Notes: generated by a model not told the origin, from the sequence alone. Shown: positions 50,115 through 59,849, counted from the first letter of the stretch. The stretch is DNA of 64,000 nucleotides from Autumnicola psychrophila (GCF_031846645.1 NZ_JAVRHN010000010.1:62001-126000); one strand, 5' to 3'. Made by a program: numbers and translations.

Positions 50115-51203
50115 ATGAAAATTATCTCATCTCCCCCTGAAGATACAGCATACGATTTAGCTCCCTTTTTCGAATTATCTGAGGACTATTTGTGTATTGC
50201 AGGATTTGATGGTTATTTCAGAAGCATAAATCCGGCTTTTGTAAAATTATTGGGATATTCAGAAAAGGAATTATTTTCGTTCCCAATTAGTGAGTTAATT
50301 TTTCAACCTGATAGAACGAAAACAGCAAATTTAAGAGAACAATTAAGGGAAGGTGTTCCACTTTTAAATTTTCAAAACAGGTATATTACAAAAACAGGAG
50401 AAATCGTTTGGCTCACCTGGACTTCCATACCAGTGCCATCTCAGGAACTTATTTATGCAATTGCCAAGAATATTACTCACATTAAAAACCAGGAGCAAGA
50501 AAGGAATACTCTTATTAAGAACATTTCATTTTTAAATAAAGAATTAACTAAATTATCCTATACGACTACACATGATCTGAAATCTCCTGTAAACAATTTG
50601 ATCTCACTCTTCAGTTTATTGGATACTACTGAAATTAAAAATGAAGATAATCTGCTCTACATGGATTTATTAAAAGAATCTGCTGAAAGTTTAAAGGATA
50701 TATTAAATAACTACATAGATACCATAAAAGAAACCGGTAAATCTCTGGTTAAAACGGAGAAACTGGATATAAATAAAGTATTTCAGGATACAATTAATCC
50801 TATCAAATATCTCATCCAGAGCACAAACACAAGCTTTGATACAGATTTTTCTGAAGTGAAATTCGTCAATTTTAATTCTTTCTATTTACACAGTATATTT
50901 CTTAATTTGATTTCGAATTCAATAAAATATGCACGACCCGGCGTTCCTCCGATCATTAAAATCACTTCAAAAAAAATTGCAAATACCGTTCATGTAATAT
51001 ATAATGATAACGGTTTGGGTTTTAACATGAATAAAGTAGAAGACAAAGTATTCCGTTTACACGAAACGTTTCACGGTCATACAGAAAGTAAAGGCGTAGG
51101 GCTTTATCTTGTTAAAGATTATATGAACACTTTGGGAGGTACTGTAAGCCTCAAAAGTGAGGTGGATAAGGGTTCTACTTTTAGTTTAGTCTTTAAAGTT
51201 TAA
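50115..51203 (+). CDS. PAS-domain sensor histidine kinase (orphan)
   Basis: A 362-residue soluble kinase. A PAS domain spans about 15-125 (FDGYFRSINPAFVKLLGYSE). The dimerisation and phosphoacceptor helix has His153 in TTTHDLKSPVNNL. The ATPase domain has the N box NLISNSIKYARPG, G1 NDNGLGFN and G2 SKGVGLYLVKDYM. No membrane segment or response regulator gene is next to it, so its partner is elsewhere. The signal is probably cytoplasmic (redox, oxygen or light, as for many PAS kinases), which is a guess. It is transcribed toward pckA and ends at a shared terminator. Confidence 0.87.
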   Translation: MKIISSPPEDTAYDLAPFFELSEDYLCIAGFDGYFRSINPAFVKLLGYSEKELFSFPISELIFQPDRTKTANLREQLREGVPLLNFQNRYITKTGEIVWLTWTSIPVPSQELIYAIAKNITHIKNQEQERNTLIKNISFLNKELTKLSYTTTHDLKSPVNNLISLFSLLDTTEIKNEDNLLYMDLLKESAESLKDILNNYIDTIKETGKSLVKTEKLDINKVFQDTINPIKYLIQSTNTSFDTDFSEVKFVNFNSFYLHSIFLNLISNSIKYARPGVPPIIKITSKKIANTVHVIYNDNGLGFNMNKVEDKVFRLHETFHGHTESKGVGLYLVKDYMNTLGGTVSLKSEVDKGSTFSLVFKV

Positions 51204-51367
51204 TATTCTTTCTAAATTCTTCAAGTGCCTGATTTAATCATTTTGCTGAATCAAAGACACTCAATTATAGTTTCCTCATTAAAACTGAGCATCTAAGCTC
51301 TGCCGCAATGTAAAGGCTTTTCTCCCACTCTCATTTTAATTTCAATAGAATTACTGATTTTAAATCC

Positions 51368-51410
51368 AAAAGATCGTAATCTGTTGAACATGAAAAGATT
51401 ACGATCTTTT
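51368..51410. terminator. Bidirectional terminator between kinase and pckA
   Basis: AAAAGATCGTAATCT at 51368-51382 and AGATTACGATCTTTT at 51396-51410 are a 15-bp perfect inverted repeat with a 13-base loop. A/T runs on both flanks allow it to act on both converging transcripts. Confidence 0.85.
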
Positions 51411-51435
51411 TGTGTTAATCCCAATTTTTTAAATT

Positions 51436-53067
51436 TTAAAAATCTGATGAAATCTTGTGGTGTTCATCAATAGGTGGACCTCCTTCAAGAATCTCCTTTG
51501 AAGCTTTTTCTGCAAATTTTTCAAAGTTGAGATGGAATGAATGTGCCAATTGAATAGATTTTTGAATATACAACCCCTTCTGAAGCCAGGTATTAATTGG
51601 ATTCAGCATTTCGGAAGGAACGCCATGACAATATTTGGGTATTTTTAAACCGAATATTGGATGAGTTTCATAATCGACATCCTGCAAGCTGCCATTAAGA
51701 ATTTCAGAAATCATATTTCGGGTATATTTCAGTTTAATCCTGGAACCTACACCATAAGGACCTCCACTCCAACCGGTATTAATCAGCCAAACATTTACAT
51801 TTGATTCCTGCATCTTCTTACTCAACATTTCTGCATAAACAGTGGGATGCAAAGGCATGAAGGGTTCCCCAAAACAAGCAGAAAAAGATGGAACAGGTTC
51901 AGTAATTCCTGCCTCTGTTCCCGCAACTTTTGCAGTGTATCCTGAAATAAAATGATAGGCGGCCTGTCCCGGCGTGAGTTTTGAGACCGGCGGCAATACT
52001 CCAAACGCATCGCAGGTAAGGAAGAAAATATTTTGTGGATTCTCTGCATAAGAATTCTCCTGAATATTTTCAATATGATCTATAGGATAACTAACCCTGG
52101 TGTTTTGAGTAATTGCACCGTCAAAATAATCCACATCTCCGGTGCCTTCTTTAAAAATCACATTTTCAAGAAGTGCTCCCGGTTTTATGGCGCGATAGAT
52201 ATCTGGTTCGTTTTCTTCTGTGAGACCAATTACTTTAGCATAACATCCCCCTTCAAAATTAAAAATCACATCTTCTGCTGTCCAGCCATGCTCGTCGTCA
52301 CCAATAAGTTTTCTTTGGGGATCTGCGGAGAGAGTCGTTTTTCCGGTACCAGAAAGACCGAAGAAAATAGCAGTATCTCCATCTTTTCCAACGTTGGCAG
52401 AGCAATGCATAGGCAGTACATTTTTTTCCAGCGGAAGAATAAAATTTAATGCGGAGAAAATCCCTTTCTTTATCTCACCAGTATAGGCAGAACCTGCAAC
52501 TAAGGCAATTTTCCTGGTGAAATTTAGAATACTGAAGTTTCCCTGGCGCAAACCATACTTTTCAGGATTTTCTTCAGAGTACCCTGGTGCACAAAGTACC
52601 AGCCAGTCTTCCTCAAAATTTTCTAATTCTTCCTCTTTCAGTCTTAAAAACATATTCTTTACAAAAAAGTTGGACGCAGGATATTCTGTAATTGTCCTTA
52701 CATCCATCTTATATTCAGGATAGGCACAAACATATCCATCATGTACATAAATTTCCTTACCAGAAAGGTAAGCGGTTACCCTGTCGTACAATAAATCAAA
52801 GTTTTCAGGTGAAAGAGGTTTGTTAATTTTCCCCCACCATACCTTACTGGTATATTCATCCTGTACAAGAAATCTATCCTGTGGTGATCTCCCAGTAAAT
52901 TTTCCCGTATTCACGGCAAGTGTCCCGTTTGAGGTTTCCCTGCCCATTCCTTTCTCAATAGTGATCTTTTGAAGTTCCTCTCCACTGAGATTCCATTGTA
53001 CCACGTTATCCTTCAATCCATACCTTATGAGGTTATTGGGTTTTGGACGGTTCAGAACATTTTCCAT
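51436..53067 (-). CDS. pckA: Phosphoenolpyruvate carboxykinase (ATP)
   Basis: A 543-residue gluconeogenic enzyme converting oxaloacetate and ATP to PEP, CO2 and ADP. The P-loop is FFGLSGTGKTTLSADP. KLIGDDEHGW gives the kinase-2 Asp pair that binds Mg/Mn, TGRSPQDRF binds oxaloacetate, and NTGWSGGPYGVGSRIKLKYT lies in the C-terminal lid. It is intact and of the usual length. It is the last gene of a unit that begins with a universal stress protein and an SLC13-type permease (29 bp upstream), suggesting coupling of C4-acid or anion import with gluconeogenesis (inference). Confidence 0.95.
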   Translation of the reverse strand: MENVLNRPKPNNLIRYGLKDNVVQWNLSGEELQKITIEKGMGRETSNGTLAVNTGKFTGRSPQDRFLVQDEYTSKVWWGKINKPLSPENFDLLYDRVTAYLSGKEIYVHDGYVCAYPEYKMDVRTITEYPASNFFVKNMFLRLKEEELENFEEDWLVLCAPGYSEENPEKYGLRQGNFSILNFTRKIALVAGSAYTGEIKKGIFSALNFILPLEKNVLPMHCSANVGKDGDTAIFFGLSGTGKTTLSADPQRKLIGDDEHGWTAEDVIFNFEGGCYAKVIGLTEENEPDIYRAIKPGALLENVIFKEGTGDVDYFDGAITQNTRVSYPIDHIENIQENSYAENPQNIFFLTCDAFGVLPPVSKLTPGQAAYHFISGYTAKVAGTEAGITEPVPSFSACFGEPFMPLHPTVYAEMLSKKMQESNVNVWLINTGWSGGPYGVGSRIKLKYTRNMISEILNGSLQDVDYETHPIFGLKIPKYCHGVPSEMLNPINTWLQKGLYIQKSIQLAHSFHLNFEKFAEKASKEILEGGPPIDEHHKISSDF

Positions 53068-53095
53068 AATTATTAATTTTAGGTTATTTATTATT

Positions 53096-54934
53096 CTAGT
53101 AAGACCATATTACCGGAACCAGTAAAATGGTGGTAAGAAACATTAATAAAAGTAATGGGGCTCCAACTATAAAGAAATCTACAAATTTGTAATTACCGGC
53201 AGACATCACCATAGCGTTCGTAGGTGTAGCTACAGGAGATAAACAAGCTGTTGAAGCACTTATAGCCACAGTTATTAAGAATGGCGCCGGCGAAATATCC
53301 AGTGTGGTCGAAGCAATAAGTGCGATTGGTGCCATAAGAATTGCGGTAGCAGAATTACTTATGGCCTGACTAAATAATGAAGTTACTAAAAAGAATCCAG
53401 CCAGCAATGCCGTTGGATGTATCTGCCCAAGACTATCTACCAGTGCATTAGCGGTAAGATGAGCTATACCCGTTTTCTGTAAGGCAATACCCATAGGTAT
53501 CATAGCAGCTATCATTACCACACTGGTCCAGCTAATGTTGCTGTATGCTTTGGTAATTGGCACACATCCCGTAACCATAACAAGTCCTGCGCAAACAAGC
53601 GCGGCCATTGCGCCAGGCATAATATCCATCACGAGCAAAAGGATCATAACGATTAGTGCTCCCATTGCAATATAAGATCTTGGACCAAGTACATCTACAT
53701 CTTTACTCATATTTTCAGGACTACCTACAATTACCAGGTTATCATGCATGTTTTTAAGGGATTCTATATTTTCCCAGGCACCTCTTACCAGCAGGGCATC
53801 ACCGGCCTGCACTTTAATTTTGGTATCTGTTAAGGCTTTACTTCCACGATTAGCCCCTAATAACTGAATGTTATTTTTCTGTAAATAAGAACCCATTCCT
53901 ATACTTTCGCCTATAAGACGTGAGGTTGGAGTTACCAGCATTTCAGCCATACCAACTTCCTGATTAATAAATTCTTCTTTAAGTCCTTTCTCATCTGGAG
54001 GAGTAGGAACAATAACAAGGTTAAATAGCAGGATAAGTTTATCTACTGCCTCGGCAGTTCCCTTTACAGTTATAATATCGTGATAAAGCAAATTGGTATC
54101 CTGAACCGGGAATTCTACGTAAGAAGGAATTCCTTTTAAGGGTTTAGGATGTCTACGTCGCAAGCGTACAATGGAAACATTATACTTGTCTTCAAGATTC
54201 CAGTCTTTAAGCTTCGTATTTGCAAGTTGCGACATAGATCTTATCCTTAGACGATACAAATTATTTCCAATACTGAAATGCTCAATCCACTTATGCATTT
54301 CAGAATCGATATTAACTGGCTTTGCAGAGGTTTCCCTGCTAGGTAAAAGTTTATGGCCAAAAAACCTGAAATAAAGTAAAGTCACAATTAACAGAGGCAC
54401 ACCAATAAGACTGAATTCAAAAAAGGAAAAGCCTTTAAAACCATTTTCTATTAAGGTGTTACTCACAACGATGTTGGGAGGAGTACCGGTTAAAGTGAGC
54501 AAACCTCCTGTATTAGATCCGTAAGCCATCGGGATGAGTAACTTTGAAGGTAATGTTCCTGCATTCCAGGCAGCAGACACTGTCATAGGCATTAGGGCCG
54601 CCACAGCTCCGGTGTTACTTACAAATCCGGAAAGAACTCCCGAGCCCAGTGTGATAAGAATTAATAGCTTGTTATTACTTTTAGCTGCCATGGCTACAAA
54701 TTTTTGTCCGGCAAGAGCGGTCCATCCGGTTCGGGAAAGTCCTTCACCAATAATAAAAAGAGCGGCAATCATTATTACAGTAGGATTACTAAATCCACTA
54801 AGAGTCTCTGTGAGGTCGAGAATTCCGGTAAGGAAAAGGGCTAACATAGACATTAAAGCAACAACATCAGGCGGATACTTGTCCCACACAAATAATCCCA
54901 GGGTGATAATTAGTATAATTAGCAGAATATACAT
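53096..54934 (-). CDS. SLC13/DASS-type permease with two TrkA-C domains
   Basis: A 612-residue transporter of the ArsB/NhaD-CitT type. The N-terminal membrane part has the paired SNT motifs (SNTGAVAALMPMTVSA near 110, then TGTPPNIVVSN near 155). The central region about 215-410 contains two TrkA-C (RCK-C) regulatory domains (RLRIRSMSQLANTKLKDWNL; SRLIGESIGMGSYLQKNNIQ). The second membrane half ends ISNSATAILMAPIALIA and PVATPTNAMV. This architecture is annotated as SLC13-family (dicarboxylate, sulfate or other anion) permease. Substrate uncertain. It lies 18 bp after the universal stress gene, so the two are co-transcribed. Confidence 0.85.
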   Translation of the reverse strand: MYILLIILIITLGLFVWDKYPPDVVALMSMLALFLTGILDLTETLSGFSNPTVIMIAALFIIGEGLSRTGWTALAGQKFVAMAAKSNNKLLILITLGSGVLSGFVSNTGAVAALMPMTVSAAWNAGTLPSKLLIPMAYGSNTGGLLTLTGTPPNIVVSNTLIENGFKGFSFFEFSLIGVPLLIVTLLYFRFFGHKLLPSRETSAKPVNIDSEMHKWIEHFSIGNNLYRLRIRSMSQLANTKLKDWNLEDKYNVSIVRLRRRHPKPLKGIPSYVEFPVQDTNLLYHDIITVKGTAEAVDKLILLFNLVIVPTPPDEKGLKEEFINQEVGMAEMLVTPTSRLIGESIGMGSYLQKNNIQLLGANRGSKALTDTKIKVQAGDALLVRGAWENIESLKNMHDNLVIVGSPENMSKDVDVLGPRSYIAMGALIVMILLLVMDIMPGAMAALVCAGLVMVTGCVPITKAYSNISWTSVVMIAAMIPMGIALQKTGIAHLTANALVDSLGQIHPTALLAGFFLVTSLFSQAISNSATAILMAPIALIASTTLDISPAPFLITVAISASTACLSPVATPTNAMVMSAGNYKFVDFFIVGAPLLLLMFLTTILLVPVIWSY

Positions 54935-54952
54935 TTCTTAAATTGCCGGTTA

Positions 54953-55732
54953 TTAATCAAGTACTAACAATGGAGTCTGGGTGTGTAATGTCAAAATCCT
55001 TGTTAATTCTCCTTCGGAAGCATTACCGTTTTCCAGGTGAGTATTTGGCATTATCGCCAGCATATCTGCCTCATGCGTATCCAGGTACTCCATTATCCCT
55101 TTTTCAATATCTTCATTCTCAAGAAAGGATCGATGAGAGTAGAACATTTCCAGAAAATACTGTAATGTATTTTCATTGCTTTCATCCTCTTCAGAATAGC
55201 CTATCGAGGTTTTATCTTTATTAATAGTAAGAATATGAACTTCCGCCCCAAACCTTCGGGAAACGTCCAGCAAAGTATATAGAGCGTCTTTATCTGCTAT
55301 TTTCTCTCTTCCCAGGGTAAGAATAATTTTTTTTAACTGAAAATTTCTGGCTTTTTCTGGAATGACCAGAACTGGCAGGTTAGCTTCCTTTACAAATTTA
55401 GAAGTTCTTGTTGCGATACCAACTTCACCAATTTCAGCTCCTTTTGTGCCCATTAGCACCAGGTCTATTCCCAATTCTTCCTGAAGATTCAAGACGCTTG
55501 GAATTAACTTCCCTTTACGTACTATCGTTTTTATTTTCGCAACCAGAGGATCTCTGTATTTTGAAATTACTTTTGCCAGTTTATTCTGAATTTCTTCCTG
55601 GTTGATATCATCTTCGTATATATAAAGAAGATACAGGGAAATGGAGGGTTCTTTGGTTGTAAATTCAATTGCATAATCCAGGGCATTTATGGAGGCTCTG
55701 GAGAAGTTGAAGGGAATGAGCACATTTTTCAT
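54953..55732 (-). CDS. Universal stress protein (tandem UspA domains)
   Basis: A 259-residue protein with two Usp domains. The first has MKNVLIPFNFSRASINALDY and VLMGTKGAEIGEVGIATRTS, then PVLVIPEKA. The second (from about 140) is more diverged and ends TPLLVLD, with an IMPNTHLENGN loop. It resembles the protein at 11776-12597 in architecture. It heads the unit with the SLC13 permease and pckA, a place that suggests energy or anion-stress control (inference). Confidence 0.85.
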   Translation of the reverse strand: MKNVLIPFNFSRASINALDYAIEFTTKEPSISLYLLYIYEDDINQEEIQNKLAKVISKYRDPLVAKIKTIVRKGKLIPSVLNLQEELGIDLVLMGTKGAEIGEVGIATRTSKFVKEANLPVLVIPEKARNFQLKKIILTLGREKIADKDALYTLLDVSRRFGAEVHILTINKDKTSIGYSEEDESNENTLQYFLEMFYSHRSFLENEDIEKGIMEYLDTHEADMLAIMPNTHLENGNASEGELTRILTLHTQTPLLVLD

Positions 55733-55886
55733 GACAGGTTAGTTTTAAAGTTTATAAAAAGCTTCTTTAATTCGATATAAATTTAGCATTCAATTGAGGG
55801 AGAAAATATGACAGTTATCAGTCTTTAGCATATTGATATTCAGATAAATATACCGAAAACGATTGAGTTTGGAATCATATAATTCA

Positions 55887-56630
55887 CTATACTTTCTCAC
55901 GTATATCAAAAACAATAGGCAAAGAGTATTGCACTTTAACAGGTTTATTCCGTTGCCTGCCGGGAGTCATTTTTGGCAGTAACTTAATTACCCGTTCGGC
56001 TTCATCTTCCAGTCTCCTATGGGGCCCTCTTGATCTTATGTCCACAATATCACCAACCTCATCAATTTTGAAGATCACAATAATTCTGTTTATCCCACTT
56101 AAGCCTAATTCTGCACCAATAGAGGAATTAAAATTGTGTTGAATAAAATCATCTATTTTTTTTGTTAAACATATTTTCTTTGCCTCATTATCTTTTTCAT
56201 CTTCACATCCGGGATAAGTGGGCACCTGTTCAACCAGTACAAAAGGTACCTGTTCAACAACCTCTTCTACCTCGCCTTCATCAATTTCGACGACCTGAAC
56301 AACTTTTAATAATTTGTCTTCCTGGCTGCTTTCTGTCGATGTTATTAAATCCTCCTCTATATCCAGCTCATCCTCTATTATGGTAATGACTTCAGGAATT
56401 GCCGGTGGCGGAGGAGGTGGTGGTGGCGGTGGTGAGCTCATCTGGGTTATAGGAATATCCTCCTGAAGTTCTTGTGTAACTTCTATCCTTATATTATCAA
56501 AACCTTCCTTTTCATAGGACTTCCATTCCATAGCAAAGTAAGTGGATGATAATATCAGTATTAACCCTATTTGAAAGAAAATTACGCTTCCCCTGTCAAG
56601 ATCTACTTTTGGATTTTTTTTGGTTTCCAT
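55887..56630 (-). CDS. Energy transducer TonB
   Basis: A 247-residue TonB-family protein. It has one N-terminal membrane segment (about 18-32), then a proline run of ten residues after MSS, an acidic linker and, from about 145, the C-terminal TonB domain (FVLVEQVPTYPGCEDEKDNE, IDEVGDIVDIRSRGPHRRLE). It links proton motive force to TonB-dependent outer-membrane receptors such as SusC proteins. No receptor, ExbB or ExbD is nearby. It lies 155 bp before the universal stress gene on the same strand. Confidence 0.9.
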   Translation of the reverse strand: METKKNPKVDLDRGSVIFFQIGLILILSSTYFAMEWKSYEKEGFDNIRIEVTQELQEDIPITQMSSPPPPPPPPPPAIPEVITIIEDELDIEEDLITSTESSQEDKLLKVVQVVEIDEGEVEEVVEQVPFVLVEQVPTYPGCEDEKDNEAKKICLTKKIDDFIQHNFNSSIGAELGLSGINRIIVIFKIDEVGDIVDIRSRGPHRRLEDEAERVIKLLPKMTPGRQRNKPVKVQYSLPIVFDIREKV

Positions 56631-57225
56631 GACAATAGAATTAAGAATTATAAATAGATATTTATTGTAATTTTTTACCGCTAATCGTTCCTCTAATAAT
56701 TTCTATTAAAAGTACTGAGTTAAAGAAGATGGAAGTATGATAATTATCAGCTAACAAGGGATTTATTGGCGCAAAAAAGAGAGATATTTCTAGAATGATT
56801 CCAATATCTGTAGAGGAAAAAGAATGAAAAGAAAAAGTTTATTATCAGGAGGAACTGAAGCAACAAACTGAAGGATCCTCCTCTTTTATAATTCTTAAAA
56901 AATTTGCTGAAAATCACATCTCGTTAAATTCGAAATGACTACAATTAAAATATTCCCGCAGATGACTTTAGTCAGTTTTTCCTCTTCTTCTTATGGTAAT
57001 TTTACGAAACAAAACAATTTTAACTTAAAAATAGTTCCTCGGTACAATGAGTATCGATAATTGCCATTTTTGAAGACCTCCCAATCTCAGATAAAATCGG
57101 TTTTAATTTTTACGTTCGGTAAATGAAGAAATATGATATTGTTCAGTTTATCTATGGCAGATCAAAGGCCACCTTTAATCTTTTATAATTTACTGAAGAA
57201 AATAAACTCAAGTAGAATGTCAGCA

Positions 57226-57526
57226 TCAAAATTTGCCAGTTATCGGCAATGGCTTAAAGTAATAACGGATGCTTTTGTTATGAGGAAAGAAGAAACCTCT
57301 TCACTCATTACATTTAAATTATGAGTGAAGAGGTTTCTATTTTAGCGCTATTGTAGACATCTCATTTTCATCTAAATCCTGAAGAAAGTAAGGAATGCCA
57401 TTTATAAAAAATCCTTTAAATGAAGATAAATTTTAATTCCAGACTTCTTTTAAAGAGAGAGACATATTCTTTCAACAATGAAATCATCCGGTTTTTAGAC
57501 GAACTTCGATAATTGGCAAATTTTGA
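57226..57526. repeat. 301-bp segment with 20-bp terminal inverted repeats
   Basis: The left end TCAAAATTTGCCAGTTATCG and the right end CGATAATTGGCAAATTTTGA are inverted copies with one mismatch in 20 bases. The inside holds a strong hairpin but no open frame. No obvious target duplication is visible. The right-end motif also occurs at 61854-61870. It could be a MITE-like element or paired regulatory sites. Confidence 0.5.
57291..57338. terminator. Strong orphan hairpin, 18-bp stem
   Basis: AGAAACCTCTTCACTCAT at 57291-57308 pairs perfectly with ATGAGTGAAGAGGTTTCT at 57321-57338, with a 12-base loop and an ATTTT tail on the plus strand. The nearest gene end (aldo/keto reductase, minus strand) is about 300 bp away, so it may end a small RNA or a long 3' UTR. 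Confidence 0.6.
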
Positions 57527-57636
57527 CCTGGAGTTTAAAAATAAAATCTCATAGGTTACATAAATTATGATGTCTGCTAACATACAGATGCGGATAATTG
57601 ACAATTATTGGTCTACACCTTTTTTTTACATCAAGC

Positions 57637-58758
57637 CTATACGGTCTTTGGCTCCGGTGCATTTTGGGCGATTAAGTTTTCAGATTTTAATTCTTTCCAG
57701 AAGTCTGCCGGAATAGTCTCACTCATCGATTTTGCGTTGGCAGAGGATTGATAAGGTTTACTTGCCCCGGGAATTACAGAAGCAACAACCTTAGGTGCTG
57801 CAGAAAATTGTAAAGCTGCACTTCGTAAATCCACACCATGATTTTGTGCGATAGTTGTCATTTTCTCCCTCTTCTCTAGAAAACCATCCGGTATTCCTTT
57901 ACCATAGTTGTAGCGATCTTTGCCGGCAAGGAAACCTGCATTTAAAGGTGCACCTATTACTAGCGATATATCTTCTTTTTCACACACCGGAAATAACTTA
58001 TTCAAAGCATCTTTATGCTTCATAAGTGAATATTGGGTCGCTGAGAGGAATATGTCTGGATCGCTCACCTCTATAGCTTTCAAAATAGGTTCTATAGTGT
58101 TTACACCAAAACCCCAACCTTTAATAAGACCTTCTTCCCTCATTTTAGTAAGTTCTGGCATCGCTCCTTTTCGGGCTACTTCAAAGTATTTTACCCAATC
58201 TTCTTTCATGTCGCCATTATCGGGAGACAAGTCATGAATATAGACAATATCCAGCGATGAAACTCCCATGCGGTGCAGGCTATCCTCGACCGACTTCCGT
58301 GTTCCTTCAGCTGAATAGTCGTACTCGTAATCAAAATTCATCTTTCCTTTCCATATTCCGGGATTTTTATCAAAGCCTGGAGCAGGTTTTAGGATTCGTC
58401 CAATTTTACTCGACAAAATGTACTCTTCTCTGGGTTTATTGAAGAGAAAGCTCCCCATTCTTCTTTCGCTAATTCCCAGGCCATACCAGGGAGAGGTATC
58501 AAAATGCCTTACCCCGTTATTCCATGCAGCTTCCATGGTATTTCGTATTTCTTCATCAGAATTAACGTGAAAACCATTACCGGCTCCTACTCCACCCATT
58601 CCGAAGTTAATTTTTGGTTTAAATTTTTCGCGCAATTTGTTTTTATCTATTAACGGGGAAGTAATTCCCGATCTGGCAGCAAGAACTGTAGAAGGTGCAG
58701 CCACAGTCGCAGCCGAAGTAAGCATTGTTTTATATATAAAATCTCTTCTTGTAGACAT
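57637..58758 (-). CDS. Exported aldo/keto reductase with twin-arginine-type leader
   Basis: A 373-residue protein. The leader STRRDFIYKTMLTSAATVAA has a twin-Arg followed by a hydrophobic stretch, consistent with Tat export. The AKR barrel starts about residue 45 (NFGMGGVGAGNGFHV). The catalytic tetrad is visible as VRHFDTSPWYGLG (Asp and Tyr), SSKIGR (Lys) and IVYIHDLSPD (His). The C-terminal VIPGASKPYQ is the usual NADP contact. It belongs to the broad group acting on sugars or aldehydes, such as D-threo-aldose dehydrogenase-like members. A periplasmic NADP enzyme would need its cofactor loaded before Tat export. Confidence 0.87.
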   Translation of the reverse strand: MSTRRDFIYKTMLTSAATVAAPSTVLAARSGITSPLIDKNKLREKFKPKINFGMGGVGAGNGFHVNSDEEIRNTMEAAWNNGVRHFDTSPWYGLGISERRMGSFLFNKPREEYILSSKIGRILKPAPGFDKNPGIWKGKMNFDYEYDYSAEGTRKSVEDSLHRMGVSSLDIVYIHDLSPDNGDMKEDWVKYFEVARKGAMPELTKMREEGLIKGWGFGVNTIEPILKAIEVSDPDIFLSATQYSLMKHKDALNKLFPVCEKEDISLVIGAPLNAGFLAGKDRYNYGKGIPDGFLEKREKMTTIAQNHGVDLRSAALQFSAAPKVVASVIPGASKPYQSSANAKSMSETIPADFWKELKSENLIAQNAPEPKTV

Positions 58759-58959
58759 AACATGATTCTTTAAATTATAATCTTTAAGTTACAAAATAGC
58801 TTCTTATAAAAATTCTCTATTAAGAAAATAGGAAAATTATTTCACTGGCACAAAATTACTTCTTGAAGGTCATTTAAAACTTCAAATTAAGGAAAGGGAA
58901 TGTCAACACATTTTTAAAAAACTCTCCGGAATAAAAAAGAATTTCCAAAAGATAAATAT

Positions 58960-58967
58960 TAACTTTG
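58960..58967 (+). promoter_or_regulatory. Bacteroidota-type -7 promoter element
   Basis: TAACTTTG matches the TAnnTTTG consensus exactly and ends 6 bases before the TPP riboswitch. Transcription from it would begin at the riboswitch 5' end. The -33 box is weak. Confidence 0.5.
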
Positions 58968-58973
58968 GAATTA

Positions 58974-59047
58974 TTGCACGGGGTGCCTGTAAAGGCTGAG
59001 ATAACACCCGCTACCTGATATGGATAATGCCAACGTAGGGATGCAGC
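58974..59047 (+). promoter_or_regulatory. TPP (THI-box) riboswitch
   Basis: The aptamer core is complete: GGGGTGCC, then GGCTGAGAT with the pyrimidine-sensing loop, ACCCGCTACCTGAT, GGATAATGCCAACGTAGGGA, and flanking TTGCA/TGCAG as part of the P1 stem. TPP binding normally turns the downstream genes off. It is followed 20 bases later by a terminator, so it acts by transcription attenuation on the four-gene operon from 59127. Confidence 0.95.
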
Positions 59048-59066
59048 TTTAAAATATTTCCATTTT

Positions 59067-59110
59067 AAACTCCATTCTATCTGGTTATCCAGTCATAGAA
59101 TGGAGTTTTT
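59067..59110 (+). terminator. Riboswitch expression-platform terminator
   Basis: AAACTCCATTCTAT at 59067-59080 pairs with ATAGAATGGAGTTT at 59095-59108, followed by TT and an AT-rich tail (14-bp stem, 14-base loop). Its position right after the aptamer and 17 bases before the first gene makes it the off-state terminator. Confidence 0.88.
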
Positions 59111-59126
59111 ATTTAAATAAATTAAA

Positions 59127-59849
59127 ATGGAGATAGAGAAAAGTAACTTCCAACTGCTTCCCAAAACACATCAGAATTGGCAGGAAAGACCCGAATGGTT
59201 TTTTAACCGTGAACATACCGATACTTATGAGCAATGGTATGAAGGAAGATATAAGCGTGCTGAAGTCTGGCAAAAGAAAGTAATGGAACAGCTTGTTTCC
59301 AAAGATACGCGTGTAGAAACCTTACTTGAATTTGGATGCGGAACTACCCGCTTTACAAGATGGTGGAAAGAAATAGGAATTGAGGCCACCGGAGGGGATA
59401 TTTCTCCGCTAATGCTTTCTCAGGCAGTGAATTTATTTGACGGAGACCTGGTTATGGCCGATTCTCATCACATGCCTTTTAAGGATAATACTTTTGACTC
59501 GCTGGCTTTTATAACCACCTTCGAATATTATAAAGATCCCGTAAAAGTAATCCGGGAAGCGGCAAGAGTCGGAAAATACGGTATAGCCATGGGAATGATG
59601 AATAGAAATTCTCCTAAGGTCGTCCGGAGAAGGATTCAGGAGATTTTCGGTAAAAATCCTTTTTATCTTACCGCAACTTTTTATACTCCGGCAAAGTTAA
59701 CTGCAATAATTCATGAAGCATTAAAAGGCCGCGAATATACTATAGAATGGTCTTGTACCGGCCTGCCCAAATGGTTTCCTGTACAACAATGGGGAATTCC
59801 TTATGGAGACTTCTTTGGCCTCTATGTACAATTTAAAGATGTAGACTAA
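59127..59849 (+). CDS. Class I SAM methyltransferase in the TPP-controlled operon
   Basis: A 240-residue methyltransferase of the Methyltransf_11 type. Motif I is LLEFGCGTTRFTRWW (66-80), the acidic residue after strand 2 is in TGGDIS (Asp91), and motif II/III is MADSHHMPF (110-118), with TTFEYYKDP after it. Residues 20-55 are rich in Trp, Tyr, Arg and Glu (RPEWFFNREHTDTYEQWYEG), perhaps a cap over the acceptor. The stop overlaps the next ATG by one base. The methyl acceptor is unknown. Since the operon answers to TPP, a thiamine-related metabolite or a protein co-regulated with it is likely (inference). Confidence 0.85.
   Translation: MEIEKSNFQLLPKTHQNWQERPEWFFNREHTDTYEQWYEGRYKRAEVWQKKVMEQLVSKDTRVETLLEFGCGTTRFTRWWKEIGIEATGGDISPLMLSQAVNLFDGDLVMADSHHMPFKDNTFDSLAFITTFEYYKDPVKVIREAARVGKYGIAMGMMNRNSPKVVRRRIQEIFGKNPFYLTATFYTPAKLTAIIHEALKGREYTIEWSCTGLPKWFPVQQWGIPYGDFFGLYVQFKDVD

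Larger units (their letters stand above)
56631..57636. other. Gene-free stretch with repeats and a strong hairpin
   Basis: About 1 kb without a supported gene. It contains a 301-bp segment bounded by inverted repeats (57226-57526), the hairpin at 57291-57338, and the motif TCGATAATTGCCATTTTTGA at 57054. The 63-codon frame at 57133-57324 runs into the hairpin and has no recognisable feature. Confidence 0.45.

Noticed and set aside
57133..57324. 63-codon frame next to the orphan hairpin
   Set aside because: Its stop lies inside the hairpin stem and the sequence has no recognisable feature; a real small gene is not excluded but not supported.
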